A stretch of 64,000 nucleotides of DNA from Vulcanisaeta sp. JCM 16159 (GCF_001316265.1 NZ_BBDN01000003.1:59339-123338), one strand, 5' to 3'. Positions 40,847-52,535 are shown, numbered from the stretch's first letter. The notes: generated by a model from the sequence alone, not told the origin. A program made the numbers and translations.

Positions 40847-41596
40847 TTACCTTTTGAGGAACTCCTCGAGTCTCGCCTTAACCTCAGGTTTTAGTGACTC
40901 CTCAGCCAACATATTCAGCAACTCATTCCACCTATCATTAATCTCATTAATTATTGAGGATATCATTATTCTCTTAATCGTCTTATAAGCATCATGCGGT
41001 ATCGCGCTTACCTTATCAATGAGTTCTAGAGATACCCTTAATCCCTCGTCAACGTTATTGACGACTCTATGGACAAGCCCCCAATCAACTGCATCATCAA
41101 TGCTTAATTTAAAGTCCCTATCCAGGAAGAACCTGGTCTTTAACATGCCGAAGAGGTATGGCGCGAAGGCTGGGGTCACGGGTACGAGTCCATACCTAAT
41201 ACCGGGCAGGGAAAACTCCGAGCCTCTAACCGCAACGACTTGGTCAACGAAGTATAGGAGTTCCGTTGCGAATCCGTAGCTGAGCCATTAACGAGGGCAA
41301 TCACCGGTTTTTCACAATTTGCAATAGTAACGGCTAAATCCTTAATTGCCGAGAAGTACCTCCTAGATTCCTCAATGTTTTTAAAGCCGTATATCTCGGC
41401 CAGGTCAAGACCTGCCGAGAAGACCTTACCTTCACCAGTTATTATGATACCCTTATAATTTCTACAGCCTAGGGTCACGGCATCCTGGGTCATCAAGGTC
41501 AACTCGAGGTTAAAGGCATTCCTTTTTTTCGGGTCTATTTAGTTTTACAATTAATGATCCTTCCACGAACTTGGTAATTACGGCATTCATGGGCAT
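40847..41596 (-). CDS. Enoyl-CoA hydratase/isomerase family protein, two frameshifts
   Basis: About 250 residues. One base too many in T7 at 41523-41529 (coding strand A7) and a missing base near 41282. Restored motifs: IVKLNRPEK, GEGKVFSAGLDLAEI (oxyanion loop), CEKPVIALVNGSAYGFATELL (second oxyanion glycine) and SLPGIRYGLVPV. The catalytic Glu pair of hydratases is not clear, so an isomerase or other crotonase activity is possible. Start ATG 41596 (MPMNAVITKFVEG). Confidence 0.8.
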
Positions 41597-41700
41597 AGAT
41601 CCATTCATTATTGGTAATTCAAAAGTAATAATTTAATCTATACCATCCCTATTTCATTAGTAATTTTTATAAAGGTAGTATTAGACGTGGTGAGGGCATC

Positions 41701-43307
41701 TTGGTATACCCAACGGACAGAGTAGGGGCCGTAAAATATGACGCAAAAAGAGGCCAGGTCGAGTTAACCAAAGGATATCCAGAGGAGAAGTTTCTGTGGA
41801 ATGTCGACTTTCACCCAACGCCAATAAGGAAGAGGAATTGGGACTGGTATACCTACGCGGCTATTTGGTTTGGCATGGCATTCATAGTGCCCAGTTGGTC
41901 CCTGGCAAGTGTTGGTCTGTCCTTTGGCTTGGGTACCTTTGACTCAATACTCCTGGTGTTCCTGGGCAATGCCATAGTGCTGGTGCCAATGATAATACAG
42001 AGCCATGGCGGTGCGAGGTACGGCATACCAGAGCCTGTCTTAACGAGGACCAGGTGGGGCGTCTACGGCGCAATATTCCCGAGCTGGATTAGGCAATCAT
42101 TGGAGCCGGTTGGTGGGGAATAGAGACCTACATAATGACTGAAGCAGCCGTGGGTATATACGCAATATTGGCCCATAAATTAAGTATGATAGAGAGCTAC
42201 GTGGCCCAGGGTAATGCAAGTCCATATACGTTAAGCCTAGCCTTCCCGCAAGTCTTCTGGACAACTTTCGCGGCAATAATACTACTGCAAGTGGCACTTC
42301 TCTACTTCTCGCCAGTGCCCGAGGCACAGCCAGCCCTTAAGTGGTTCGCAAGGCTTGCGGCGCCGCTGGTGCTTCTCGGCTTCGTAATACTGTGGTACAA
42401 CTTCATGAGCCTGTCCCACTGGAACTTTGGGCAGATATTCTCGATCAAGCCCACGGTGACCGGAATTAATTACTGGGTCATGTGGTTCGCATTCCTAAAT
42501 GCGAACATTGCCTACTGGGCCACAATGGCACTATCAATGCCAGACTACACCAGGTTCGCCAAGAGCCAATTCGCGCAGGCGATCGGTCAGGTGCCTATGC
42601 CGTTCATGATGCTTGTAATAGCAGTGCTCGGGGTCATGACAACGGGAGCCATAGAGCAGGTGTACCACGTAGCTATTTGGGACCCAATACTAGCATCAAC
42701 ACTATACCTAAGCCCAACACTCGCAATACTACTAAACGCATTATTCTTACTAGCCACGTTTTCCGTGAACGTATTTGCAAATACTGTTGGACCAGCGTAT
42801 GACTTCGCGAACACATTCCCGAGGAAACTAACATGGTTCAGGGGAGCGTTGATCGTGATCGCAGTTTCAATAGCGCTTGGTGCATGGACGTATTATGGCT
42901 CGGCATACGGCTACCTATATAATTGGTTACTGACGTATGGTGGGTTGCTGGGGTCTGTTGAGGGTATCATAATATTTGACTACGCATTAATAAGGCGCTT
43001 CAGGTTTGAGTTAACCGATGTATTCTGGAGCAGGGGTAGGTTTAGGTACTGGAGAGGTATCAACCCGGCGGCTTTTATTACCTTCATAATTGTGGAGTTC
43101 ATAATCTATGCACCCTTCATACCGTATCACGACATAGTATTTAGTAACTCATGGTTACTATCCTTCCTACTATCGGGATTAATATACGTGCCGCTAATGA
43201 CGCAGTGGGTCATACCCAAATACCAACCTGAATTGAGGGGCTCGATATTTAAAAGAGGTTATGCAAGTAATGAGGTGCTAACAGTATTTAACAATAAAGA
43301 AATGTGA
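41701..43307 (+). CDS. NCS1-family nucleobase/allantoin permease, one frameshift
   Basis: About 536 residues with a break near 42094 joining FPSWIRQ to IIGAGWWGIETYIM. The loop NAIVLVPMIIQSHGGARYGIPEPVLTR corresponds to helix 2 and the following loop of Mhp1-like NCS1 transporters; SMPDYTRF and the ANTVGPAYDFAN segment are further family marks. About 12 helices. It imports a nucleobase, hydantoin or allantoin with Na+ or H+. Neighbouring carbamate kinase suggests a purine or pyrimidine breakdown product. Confidence 0.88.
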
Positions 43308-43340
43308 TACGGCCCTCAAAATAAAACCCATTTTTAAATG

Positions 43341-44265
43341 TCAAAAGGCCTTCTTAGGCACGATCCTTGTCCCCACTAAACCCTTAATCACGTCTCTAGC
43401 CCTACCAGTGGTCCTATGTACGCAGCCTTCCCACCACCCTTAATGAACCTGATAACCGCTAGAACCTTCGGTCCCATACTACCTGGCGGGAATTGACCTT
43501 CATTATAGTACCTCTCGAGTTCGCCGACCGTGACCTCCGTCAACCTTGCCTGATTAGGCTTCTTATAATTGATGTATACGTAATCCACGTCAGTCAGTAT
43601 TAATAGGTAATCAGCATTAATGGCATTGGCAAGTACTTGGCTCGCTAAGTCCTTATCGATAACCGCATCAACACCCCTAACCTCACCATTGCTGATGATC
43701 GGTATTCCGCCGCCACCCACGGCTATGGCACGTAACCCTCCCTTAATAATAGTCTCACTAAGTCAAGCTCCATAGTGCCCACGGGCTCCGGTGATGGTAC
43801 AACCCTCCTAAACCCACCACGCATATCCCACTTAAAGACCCAACCTCTCTCCTTCGATAATTTATCCGCGGTTTCCTCATCATATATCGGGCCTATGTAT
43901 TTCGTGGGGTTTTGAAAGGCTGTGTCGTTTTTATTAACGATTGACCGTGAAATAACAATGACGGGGCTCCGCTGAATACCCCGCCGCAGGAACTCATTGG
44001 TTAGGGCATTGGCTATTAAGTAGCCCATCCAACCCTCGGTGGCTGCATCGATCATATCAAGGCTCAGGTAATCACTAACCCTCTCGGCAAGCAGGCCTGC
44101 CTGTGGTCCATTACCATGGGTAACGACTACGTCAAAGCCCTCTTCGATCATGTCGGCGACATCGACTGCCGCAAGCTTAACCCGTTCCCACTGTTCCTCA
44201 GGCGAACCAACCTTACCGCTCTCCCTTGCGAAGGCGTTCCCACCCAGTGCAATTACAGCGAGCAC
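43341..44265 (-). CDS. arcC: Carbamate kinase, two frameshifts
   Basis: About 308 residues; breaks near 43727 and 43412. VIALGGNAFARES, VVVTHGNGPQAGLLAER, VNKNDTAFQNPTKYIGP, VGGGGIPII, ILTDVDYVYINY and PPGSMGPKVLAVIRF are all canonical, and the restored tail ends VGTRIVPKKAF. It transfers phosphate between carbamoyl phosphate and ADP. Archaeal carbamate kinases may work in either direction. Faces the NCS1 permease gene end to end. Confidence 0.93.
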
Positions 44266-44425
44266 GCGGTATTACCGTTACACGTATTTATATTTATTAT
44301 GCACTATTGCACATACTACACATGGTGTCTAAACTTAAGTGTATACGTGTTTTATTATTCCTTACCTGATATTGTTGTAATACAACGGTATTTCCAATGA
44401 TGAAAAGCATTACTTTTAAATATTG

Positions 44426-44440
44426 TATACGACGTATACG
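44426..44440. promoter_or_regulatory. Palindrome GTATACG-A-CGTATAC between TATA box and gar1 start
   Basis: A perfect 7+1+7 palindrome placed after the TATA element (ACTTTTAAAT, 44412-44421) and just before the ATG at 44445, where bound protein would block transcription start. A related TGTATACGTG lies at 44338-44348. Confidence 0.5.
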
Positions 44441-44444
44441 TTAG

Positions 44445-44723
44445 ATGCTCAAGAAGATAGGTGACATCATGCATTTATCCCACGATGGGAGATTCGTGAT
44501 AAGGTTATCGTTAACTCCCCCACTCGGTATTACAGTTTATGACTATACAATGAAGAGACTGGGGTCTCTCTACGACATTATTGGTCCTGTAAATTCGCCC
44601 TACGGTCTAGTTAAGCCGGATCCTCAACTATCGAGGCCTGAGGACTTTGTGGGTAAGTCCGCTTATGTCAGAGATGTAGATATGAGGAAAAGGAGGGGTG
44701 GTGGACATGGTCACGGCAAATAA
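44445..44723 (+). CDS. gar1: H/ACA RNP protein Gar1
   Basis: 92 residues. A beta-barrel of the Gar1/Naf1 type: [37 protein letters not shown] (core motif), and a basic GGGHGHGK tail. Gar1 binds Cbf5 in pseudouridine-guiding RNPs. Leaderless ATG after TATA 44412-44421. Overlaps the TFB start by 17 bases; the gar1-tfb pairing is common in archaea. Confidence 0.9.
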   Translation: MLKKIGDIMHLSHDGRFVIRLSLTPPLGITVYDYTMKRLGSLYDIIGPVNSPYGLVKPDPQLSRPEDFVGKSAYVRDVDMRKRRGGGHGHGK

Positions 44724-45640
44724 TCTCATTAAAGCTGAGAAGCTCGTGTGTCCTAACTGTGGATCTACGGACATAGTCTTTGACCCGGAAAGGGGCGAAT
44801 TGGTTTGTAGACATTGTGGCTTAGTGATTGAGGAGCACGTCATGGATTTAGGACCCGAATGGAGGCATTCAGCGGCGAGGAGGCACTAGCCCATGAGAGG
44901 GCTAAGCCAATAAGCCTGCACTGCCCGGTCAGGGACTTGGCAATTCCATAATCAGTGTAAGGCATAACTTAATGCTTCATAACAAGCTAAGGGCGTTAAT
45001 TAGGCTCAATAGGTATAATCAGTATCAATATACCGAGAGAAGAATTGCAGAGCTCCTTGATGTGATTAAGCCCGTTAAGTATGAACTAAACCTGCCCGAT
45101 AATGTCATTGAGGAAGCCCTAGTCCTATTTAGGCAATTGGCGAGTAGGCATGACCTCAGGGGCGTCAGAACTAAGGACCTGGCCTTAGTCCTACTCTACG
45201 TGGCCTGCAAGAGATCTAAGGTTGTTTGTACACTCCGTGATTTAAGGAACGCCCTAAATGTCGAGAAAAGCAAGAGGATTAGCAGGCTCCTTGGTCTTGT
45301 TAGGCAGGTAATTGGCAATAATGATGTTGTTGTGAAGAGTCAGGAGGAGCTGGGTAGATTTCTCCAGAGGGTTATCAATGCCCTTAAGCTGAATGAAGAC
45401 ATTAGGTACCACGTGACAAAGCTGGCTATGGAGATCATTAACGAGGGGCAACGTAGACGCCTAACCAATGGCAGGACGTTCTACGCGCTTGTGGCTTCTG
45501 CGGTTTACATAGCCGTAACCCTAATGGGCGTTAGGAAGAGGCAGCGTGATGTTGCTGAGGCCTCCGGCGTCACTGATGTGACCATTAGGAACCGCTATAA
45601 GGAAGTCATATCTAAGATAGATATTGTTATTGAGGTTTGA
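44707..45640 (+). CDS. tfb: Transcription factor B (TFIIB homologue), about two frameshifts
   Basis: About 310 residues. N-terminal zinc ribbon [10 protein letters not shown]...CRHCGLV, then breaks near 44873 and 44925 across the B-reader/linker, then two cyclin folds: first with [22 protein letters not shown], second with [48 protein letters not shown]. The final helix-turn-helix reads BRE upstream of TATA. The B-linker cannot be read with certainty because of the breaks. Start ATG 44707 inside the gar1 end. Confidence 0.92.
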
Positions 45641-45838
45641 TTATGAATCAACGTTATTTCATTAAAATTAAACATTGAGCCCTATCCCTTGATTATCTTC
45701 ATATTACTGGGGTCATATCGTATTGAAGGTAAGGGCCTTATTTGGTTGGTACGTATAACGGGGTACTTTAAACCAGGGAAGTAATTACCTGAAGTAATGA
45801 TTAGAAATTTTTAAAGGGTGATTTTGTTGCCTTTGTTC

Positions 45839-46277
45839 GTGAGTAGTGACGTATCATCATTAATTAGGGAATTGAGTGATAAGGAAACTAAAATCCTTGA
45901 GGAGATTTATAAGGCCGGTGGCGAGATCATGCTCAGGGATATTTGGAGGGTCATGGGCATCAAGAGTAAGGCTGGTATGCCATTCATAACTAAGCTCGAG
46001 AAGAAGGGCTTACTTGCTAAGGAGAATGTTGGTAGTGGCAAGAGGGTCATGTATAGGGTGAGGTTGACGGAACTAGGCATGGCCGTGGCCAGGGAGTTAA
46101 CGGAGGCAGGTTCCCTAATGAGGGTCCTCACGTATGACCTACTGACTAAAATACCCTGTTTTTTTCTGTCCGTATATAGACATCTGCGGGACAACCGATG
46201 AAATAACGCCTGAGAAATGCGAGTATCTTAATAAGTGGATTTATGAGATGGTTAAGAGGGGTGTATCCAATAGTTAA
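45839..46277 (+). CDS. RPC34/TFE-beta-like winged-helix Fe-S protein, one frameshift
   Basis: About 146 residues. Removing one T from T7 at 46159-46165 turns the end into CFFCPYIDICG...CEYLNKW, giving a four-cysteine set. Before it stands one winged helix (ETKILEEIYKAGGEIMLRDIWRVMGIKSKAGMPFITKLEKKGLL). This matches the crenarchaeal orthologue of RPC34, later named TFE-beta, which binds a [4Fe-4S] cluster and helps DNA opening with TFE-alpha. GTG 45839 lies 27 bases after TATA TTTTTAAAG, so I prefer it over the upstream GTG 45818. It lies in a block with TFB. Confidence 0.75.
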
Positions 46278-46310
46278 AATTAAATTAATCACCGTATTAA
46301 CAATAGGTTA

Positions 46311-46874
46311 ATGTCCAGGGAGTTATATAGGGTATTCATTGCCGTGGATCTAACGGACCAATTAAAGGAACCAATAATTAAGATGCAGAGGGAGTTCATG
46401 AGTGCCGGAGTCGACATGAAGCCCGTGGAGCCTGAGAACCTACACATAACCCTGAGGTTCATTGGCGAGATAGGTAGGGAGCTTGTTGAGGAGTTGAAGA
46501 AGAGACTCAACAATGTTAGGTATAATCAATTCACAATGCACATTAGGGGGATTGGGGCGTTCCCAAACATAGAGAGGCCAAGGGTTATTTGGGTCGGCAT
46601 TGAGGAGGGCGCAAGGGACTTGATGAACCTGCACGAATTAATAATGAAGCTCACGGGAGACATTGGTGAGAGGGATGAGAGGAGCTTCGTACCGCACCTA
46701 ACCATTGCCAGGGTTAAGTACGTTAGGAATAGGGACAGGTACATGGAGGTTGTTAGGAAGTATGAGAATATGGACTTCGGAACGCAGTTGGTGGATTCTG
46801 TGAAGATGAAGAGGAGTGTGTTGACGCCAAAGGGGCCGATATACAGTGATTTAATGACAATAAGACTATCATGA
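46311..46874 (+). CDS. thpR: RNA 2',3'-cyclic phosphodiesterase (2'-5' RNA ligase family)
   Basis: 187 residues, intact. Two HxT motifs, NLHITLRFIG (about residue 45) and FVPHLTIARVKY (about residue 125), form the active site of the 2H phosphoesterase family. Members open 2',3'-cyclic phosphates or join tRNA halves in vitro; the physiological role is unclear. Leaderless start likely. It closes the transcription/RNA gene block. Confidence 0.92.
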   Translation: MSRELYRVFIAVDLTDQLKEPIIKMQREFMSAGVDMKPVEPENLHITLRFIGEIGRELVEELKKRLNNVRYNQFTMHIRGIGAFPNIERPRVIWVGIEEGARDLMNLHELIMKLTGDIGERDERSFVPHLTIARVKYVRNRDRYMEVVRKYENMDFGTQLVDSVKMKRSVLTPKGPIYSDLMTIRLS

Positions 46875-47229
46875 TTAAAATACCGGGCTCCTAGGTATCT
46901 TAACCTTATTGCTGCTTATTCCTTAATTTATGATAGTAATACCCTGGAAAGAGTACCAATACAATAAATGCGCCAATACTGGCCAAAATCCTCCGGGTTA
47001 GTTATGGCGCGATTAATTTGGTGCTATATCGAACTACGTATACCGCCAATTACAGTTCTTATTTAGTTTGATTTGTAATAACCTAATGCAAATGCCCATA
47101 TTAATTGCATTTAAGTATAGGCATGGCGATACTGATATAATACTGATTGGGTTAAAGATAGTATTAATAAACGTAATTATGGTTTTCCATAAGACGGTTA
47201 GTGCAAGATGTGGGAATGGTGTTGGGTGA
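46875..47229. other. 355-base stretch without a supported gene
   Basis: AT-rich. A minus-strand frame ending near 46915 encodes one hydrophobic helix (ILASIGAFIVLVLFPGYYYHKL) of about 30 residues with no convincing start. No C/D boxes, tRNA or long inverted repeat were seen. The last 60 bases probably hold the promoter of the restriction-modification gene. Confidence 0.4.
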
Positions 47230-47235
47230 TTGTGC

Positions 47236-50200
47236 ATGAGTATTCGAATCACTGAGCGTAGTCTCTACCCAATTATTATTAATGTTCTTAGGGATATTGC
47301 TGGGAAGTATGGTATCAGCATATCCGGTGTTCAGGAAATCAGCCTCCCCAATAGGTCCTCTCCAGATATTTGGCTTCGTATCGATAATTACAAAGTACTT
47401 ATTCAGGTTAAGATAGATACTACGGAGAAGATAATCGATGATATTGCGAAGACATACCCAATAGCCAGGCAATTGGGTTTTGACCTAATTGGAATACTGT
47501 TTCCAAAGGATATTAGGCAGGTAAGACCTGAGGAACTTGAGAAGGTAGGCCCTAATCTGAGGGTTTCCCGAGGCCTGGTCCTAACGGCTTGGCAGGGCAT
47601 TGATTTAGAGGATGTGATGCTCTACGGGCTTATCGAAACCGTGGTTAAGGGCCTAGTTGAGTTTAGGCGTGTGCAGGTGCCATTAATTGATTATTTAACG
47701 ATTGCGAGGATTACCAGGGAGACTATTGAGGAACTTGCGGTAACCCTGAGGGGATTAACCGGCATTAAGCAGTACTTCGATGGAACCCAAGCAATCATTG
47801 GTAGCTTTGATTATTACAGGGCCATGCTCGAGGACTTTTTTAAATGAGGAGGAAATGAGGATTTACACCGCCGATATAATGGCTTACCTACTCGCCCTTC
47901 AATTACTGTTCCTACATATTGTATCCAGGAGGGTTTACAATAAGGTAGTATTGCCTGAGGTGCAAAATCCACTGTCTCCGGATGAGTATGGTGATTTCAT
48001 CGATAAGCTCTATAATAGTATTATCACTTCAGGTAAGGATGTACTAAGCGATTACCATAAGATACTGGGGTCAATACTCCACATGCTCGAGATCCTTAGG
48101 GCATTAAAGACGCTAGAGCCCAATTCCTACATAAGGATAAGCCAGGTATTGGCTAAGTACGTGTATACCTTCTACCCATTAAGACCTGAGCACGTTAAGG
48201 AGGAGCTCTTTGGCAGAATATATCAATTTGGCTACCGCCAGAAACTAGGAAAAACCTGGGCGCCTTCTTCACAAAGCCCCAGGCAGCTAAGGTATTGGCT
48301 AGTTTAGCCATTGATAAGTGGGATGACAAGGTTCTCGATCCAGCCTGCGGATCAGGCACACTATTGGCTGAGGCATACCAGGCCAAGCTTAGGAAAGCCA
48401 AAGAGCAGGGTATTAACATTCCTGAGGATAGGCTTCATGAGATCTTTCTTAGGGAGCATATTGTTGGTATTGACGTTATGCAGTTCGCCAAGGAGCTAAC
48501 AACAATAAACCTGGCGTTACAGAATCCATTCATTAAGGTTGAGCCAAGGGTATTTGCTGGTGATGGTATTGAAAAGATGGTACATGCTGAAAAGGTAATA
48601 GGCGATGACCCATCATCGGAAAACATCGAAAGATACTTACGTGAATCCCAGGAGGAGTATATGAAACTGGCTCTACTGCATGAGGGATTTGACGTTGTTA
48701 TAATGAATCCACCATTCACGAGGTGGGAAGAAAGAATTCCTGAGAGGGAAAAGGGGAAATTAATGAGAATGCTTGGTAACATAATTTCAGGCGGTAGGAT
48801 AGGCTATTGGGCATTCTTTTTCGTGGCCTCGGACAACGTGATTAGACCTGGTGGAAAAATAGCCGCAGTAACTCCTGAGGAGTTTTTCTCAGGCCGTACG
48901 GCAATAAGTGTTAGAGAATACCTACTTGGCAAGAGGGGGTATGCACTGAGGTATGTGGTTAGGAGTGCTGTGGAGACCGCCTTTAGTGAGGGTGCGCACT
49001 ATAGAGATTACTTAGTTGTGCTGGAAAAGGGGGGTGACCCGGCCAGGGATTACCTAGTCTTCATAATCCTGAAAAGGCGAATTGAGGAGCTAACGGATGG
49101 CGACATTATGAGACTTATGAATGATATAAGGACGCTCGATCAGGGTGGGCATCATCGCTCGATCTCCGGCGATTTCTTTGACGTGGTTATTATTCACGAT
49201 GTTTCGAGACTCATAACCAGGTTTGTGGATAATTTAAAACCAATCGTGGGATTTAATAGCCCAAACGCCCAAAAACTATTTCTGGAATTACTTGATACAA
49301 TTGGGTCCTTTCCCAAGCTTTCTGACGTGGCCGAGATAATCACTTATTGGCCTGGGAAATATAGGGGGCACGGTGAGGGTGTTGAGGATTACGCAAGGAG
49401 ACTTTTTATTGCAAGATACGGCGCCAGAGGTAAAATCAGTTTCCGGCTTGTTAATGAGGATAGGGATAGGGTTGTGATCAAGTTGGGTAACACAGACGTG
49501 AAAAGAAGCATTGATAAGAAATACCTAGTGCCAAGCCTGAGAACTGCATCTAATGTTAGGCACTTCGATATCACGGGTGAAAGCGAATTTGCATTGGTGG
49601 ATGAGCACGCACTAGAAGATGATGATTGGAAGGCAGCGGGCCTTAATGATGGCAGAAGGAGGCGTAGTGCTATATATGATGTTCGTGAAGCTACAGAGAT
49701 AAGGCAAGCAGGACTTTAATAACGTATAGGGTCAGGATAACGTCACCAAACGTTTATTGGCTCGTCTTTCATGCCGATTATCCCATCATTTACACAGCCA
49801 CCACCTTAGGTTTAAGGTTGAAGGAATACGGTGCTAAAGACATTAACGATGCTTTAAAATACGAGAAAATACTAACCCTATACTTGAATAGCGCATTTAC
49901 ATTAATTCAATTACTTGCATACCACGTGGAGACCGAGGGCGCTTGGATACGCCTTGACACCGATAGGGTTTGGAGTAATGTGATTGTTCCAAGTATTTAC
50001 GATTTAAAGTATGAATTAGTAAATAGGGCGTTGTCCATATATGACAAGGTAAGTAGGATGGACGTCCCTCCACTGTATGATAGGATTAAGAGTGGGGATT
50101 CTATGCAGAGAACCATTGATGAGTTAGTCATAGATATGCTAGGTCTTGGTGATGGGTGGAAGTCAAGGTTAAATGACCTGTACAGGGCCATTGGTGAGGA

Positions 50201-50315
50201 ATTTGAGTACATGCAGAGAATACTTGAGAGTAATAGAGACACAAAAAGAAGGAGAACTGAGGAGGAAGAGGAGGAAGGTGGGAAACAACAGACAAGACTT
50301 GATATGTTCTTTTAA
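47236..50315 (+). CDS. Type IIG-like restriction-modification protein (nuclease plus N6-adenine methylase), three frameshifts
   Basis: Breaks at T6 47836-47841, near 48232 and near 49717 join four frames into about 1026 residues. The N-terminus has a PD-(D/E)xK-like pattern, SSPDIWLRID then VLIQVKID (residues about 42-60). A helical connector with LPPETRKNLGAFFTKP leads to the methylase: motif I VLDPACGSGTLLAEAY (about residue 368) and motif IV VVIMNPPFTRWEE (about 490). The C-terminal third is a likely target recognition domain and ends in an EEEEEEGGKQQ tract and RLDMFF. This one-chain order is that of type IIG enzymes. ATG 47236 or TTG 47230 may be the start. No separate specificity gene is present. 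Confidence 0.78.
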
Positions 50316-50384
50316 GTAATCGAGAATAAATTACGAAATAAGTTAATGGGCAGGGTACTTCATCATTAATAACTGGTTATGGTA

Positions 50385-50403
50385 ATGGATCAAGATGATC
50401 CAT
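50385..50403. terminator. Perfect hairpin between convergent genes
   Basis: ATGGATCA-AGA-TGATCCAT, an 8-bp stem with a 3-base loop, followed by TTTTAAG on the plus strand. It lies between the 3' ends of the restriction-modification gene and the FAH gene. Archaeal terminators depend mainly on T tracts, so the hairpin may instead protect a 3' end. Confidence 0.4.
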
Positions 50404-50431
50404 TTTAAGCGCTAAAAATAAGCGTCACAAC

Positions 50432-51385
50432 TCACTTAATCACCCTATTGATTAAAGTCCCAATCTTCTCCACGTACAACTCCACGGTATCGCCCGGCCT
50501 TAGGCTTCGCCCAACGTCAAGCCCAGTACACCCAGACACAGTGCCACTTCCAAAGACGTCTCCTGGCCTCACGTACTCACTCATTGATACGTAGGATATC
50601 ATATCCCCAAAGTCCCACTGCATATCCTCTATCTTCGTATCACACCAAACCTCCCCATTAACCCTAGCATAGACCCTCAAGCCCTTTATATCGGGTAGTT
50701 CATCCCTCGTGACGATCCAGGGACCAAGCCCATTAGCAAAGTCCTTGCTCTTACCTGGACCAAGCAGGAGCTTTAGTTCCACCGCCTCTAATTCCCGAAC
50801 GCTGAAGTCGTTAAATATTGTGTAACCAATTATTAATTCGTAAGCCTCATCCTTGCTCACGTCCCTACCCTTCTTATACGTAATCGCGGCCACCTCAAGT
50901 TCGAAGTCCAGGGTCTTGGCATAACTTGGCCACGGTACATCCTCCATATGTCCATAGAATATGGCTGGGTCACCCTTATAGTAAGTCGGCACTTTAAACC
51001 ACTCCTCAGGTACCCTGGTGCCCACTCTCCTTGATGATGCCTCAACATGGCCCCTAAAGGCGAGGAAGTCCCTAAGCATGTTAGCCCTGGCCAATGGAGC
51101 CTTCAACTTTACATCGCTAATTAATCTCATCACGGCAGCCTCCCTGTGGCTCTTCACCCAATCAATAACGCTATTGATTAGTTTCAATCCCTCATCACTT
51201 GACTGCAGGACACCCAACATATCAGGCGGCAAAACCGCACCGCAATACCTCTCTGCAAATTGTTCATCCTCACCCTTATCAATAAGCATCGCATAGCAAT
51301 TATCATTTAAATCAACGACATATCTATCATCAAGCAATACTCCGGATCTAACCCTACCATCCCTCAAGTAACTAAGTAGTTTCAT
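50432..51385 (-). CDS. Fumarylacetoacetate hydrolase family protein
   Basis: 317 residues, intact. Family marks: FRGHVEASSRR, PAIFYGHMEDVPWPSYAKTLDFELEVAAITYKKGRDVS (metal ligands), IFNDFSVRELE, KDFANGLGPWIVTRDEL and GSGTVSGCTGLDVGR. Enzymes of this family cleave C-C bonds in acylpyruvates or dehydrate sugar acids; Sulfolobus 2-keto-3-deoxy-pentonate dehydratase is a relative, so sugar-acid breakdown is possible. Divergent from the MBL-fold gene. Confidence 0.88.
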   Translation of the reverse strand: MKLLSYLRDGRVRSGVLLDDRYVVDLNDNCYAMLIDKGEDEQFAERYCGAVLPPDMLGVLQSSDEGLKLINSVIDWVKSHREAAVMRLISDVKLKAPLARANMLRDFLAFRGHVEASSRRVGTRVPEEWFKVPTYYKGDPAIFYGHMEDVPWPSYAKTLDFELEVAAITYKKGRDVSKDEAYELIIGYTIFNDFSVRELEAVELKLLLGPGKSKDFANGLGPWIVTRDELPDIKGLRVYARVNGEVWCDTKIEDMQWDFGDMISYVSMSEYVRPGDVFGSGTVSGCTGLDVGRSLRPGDTVELYVEKIGTLINRVIK

Positions 51386-51433
51386 TTATATATTGTATAA
51401 TTAAAACTTAATAAGTTTTATTTTACATTATTA

Positions 51434-52358
51434 ATGAAAAATATGGAATGGCAGACAGGACTCATTGAACTTGATAAGGCATCTACGCATACATACAACC
51501 CAGGGGTACCTGGTTCATCGCAAATGCAGGCCTAATAGTTGGTAGGGATTTCTCCATAGTCATTGACTCATTAACAAACGAGAAAATGGCCATGGATTTC
51601 CTATCAAGCATAAGGAAAGTCACGGACAAGCCAATACGGTTTCTAATCAATACCCATTACCATGGTGATCACACATGGACCAATCACCTATTTAATGCAG
51701 TAACGATGGCCCACGTAAACACGAGAAGGCTCATTGAGGAGGAAATGAGAATAAACGTGATGGGGCTTTACGAGAAGTTATTCCCTGAAATTGACTTCAG
51801 CGGCGCCAAGTATACACCACAGGGCCTGGTCTTTTCAGAATCACTCATCCTCCATGCGGGTGATAAGACAATCGAGATTAAGTACATTGGGTACCCGGCG
51901 CATACCGTCGGCGATGTCTATGTTCACATACCCGACTCCAGGGTTGTATTCACGGGTGACCTATTGTTCGCCGAACCATGCACACCCTTTGTGCTATTTG
52001 GCTCAGTCTCAGGGTCAATAGAGGCCCTTGATCGCTTGGCTTCATTAAATGCCGATATTTACGTGCCTGGCCACGGCCCCGTGTCGTACGGTAGGAAAGC
52101 ACTGTACAGGGCGAGGGATTACCTAGTGTACATTAGGGATGAGGCTGGAGATACTTTAAGGAGGGCTTATCATTTAATGAAGCCGCCTTGAGGATCGATC
52201 TCATGGAATTCGCTAATTGGTACGATAAGGAGAGGATCGTAGGTAATGTAGCAAGAGCCTATAGCGAATTCAGTGGCGAAAAGCCAGGGACGCCGCTACA
52301 AAATCTTAATGAGGTGATAATTAAAATGAATGAATATAGAATTGCTCATATAAAATAA
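51434..52358 (+). CDS. Metallo-beta-lactamase fold hydrolase, two frameshifts
   Basis: About 308 residues; breaks near 51480 and 52180. Restored start includes IYAYIQPRGTWFIANAGLIVG. INTHYHGDHTW is the HxHxDH motif; GYPAHTVGDVYVHIP, VVFTGDLLF and YVPGHGPVS supply the other metal ligands. The C-terminal helices (EFANWYDKERIVGNVARAYSEF) are typical of SoxH/quinoprotein-associated MBL proteins. Substrate not known. Starts at ATG 51434 or 51443. Confidence 0.85.
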
Positions 52359-52447
52359 TAGAATAAAGTAAGTTTAGCCCATAAATAATATACGAACTTT
52401 CCTAAAATTCCCATATCAATTATTAAAAATTTTCCATTTTCAATTTC

Positions 52448-52535
52448 TGGTGCGGGGGGTGGGATTTGAACCCACGCAGGCCTTCGCCAACGGGACCTAA
52501 ACCCGTCCCCTTTGACCTGGCTCGGGCACCCCCGC
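52448..52535 (-). tRNA. tRNA-Leu (anticodon UAG)
   Basis: 88 nt, class II, encoded CCA. Acceptor GCGGGGG pairs with CCCCCGC, discriminator A. Anticodon arm ACGGG-TTTAGGT-CCCGT. Long variable arm TGGCGAAGGCCT; T arm GTGGG-TTCAAAT-CCCAC. No intron. Confidence 0.93.
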
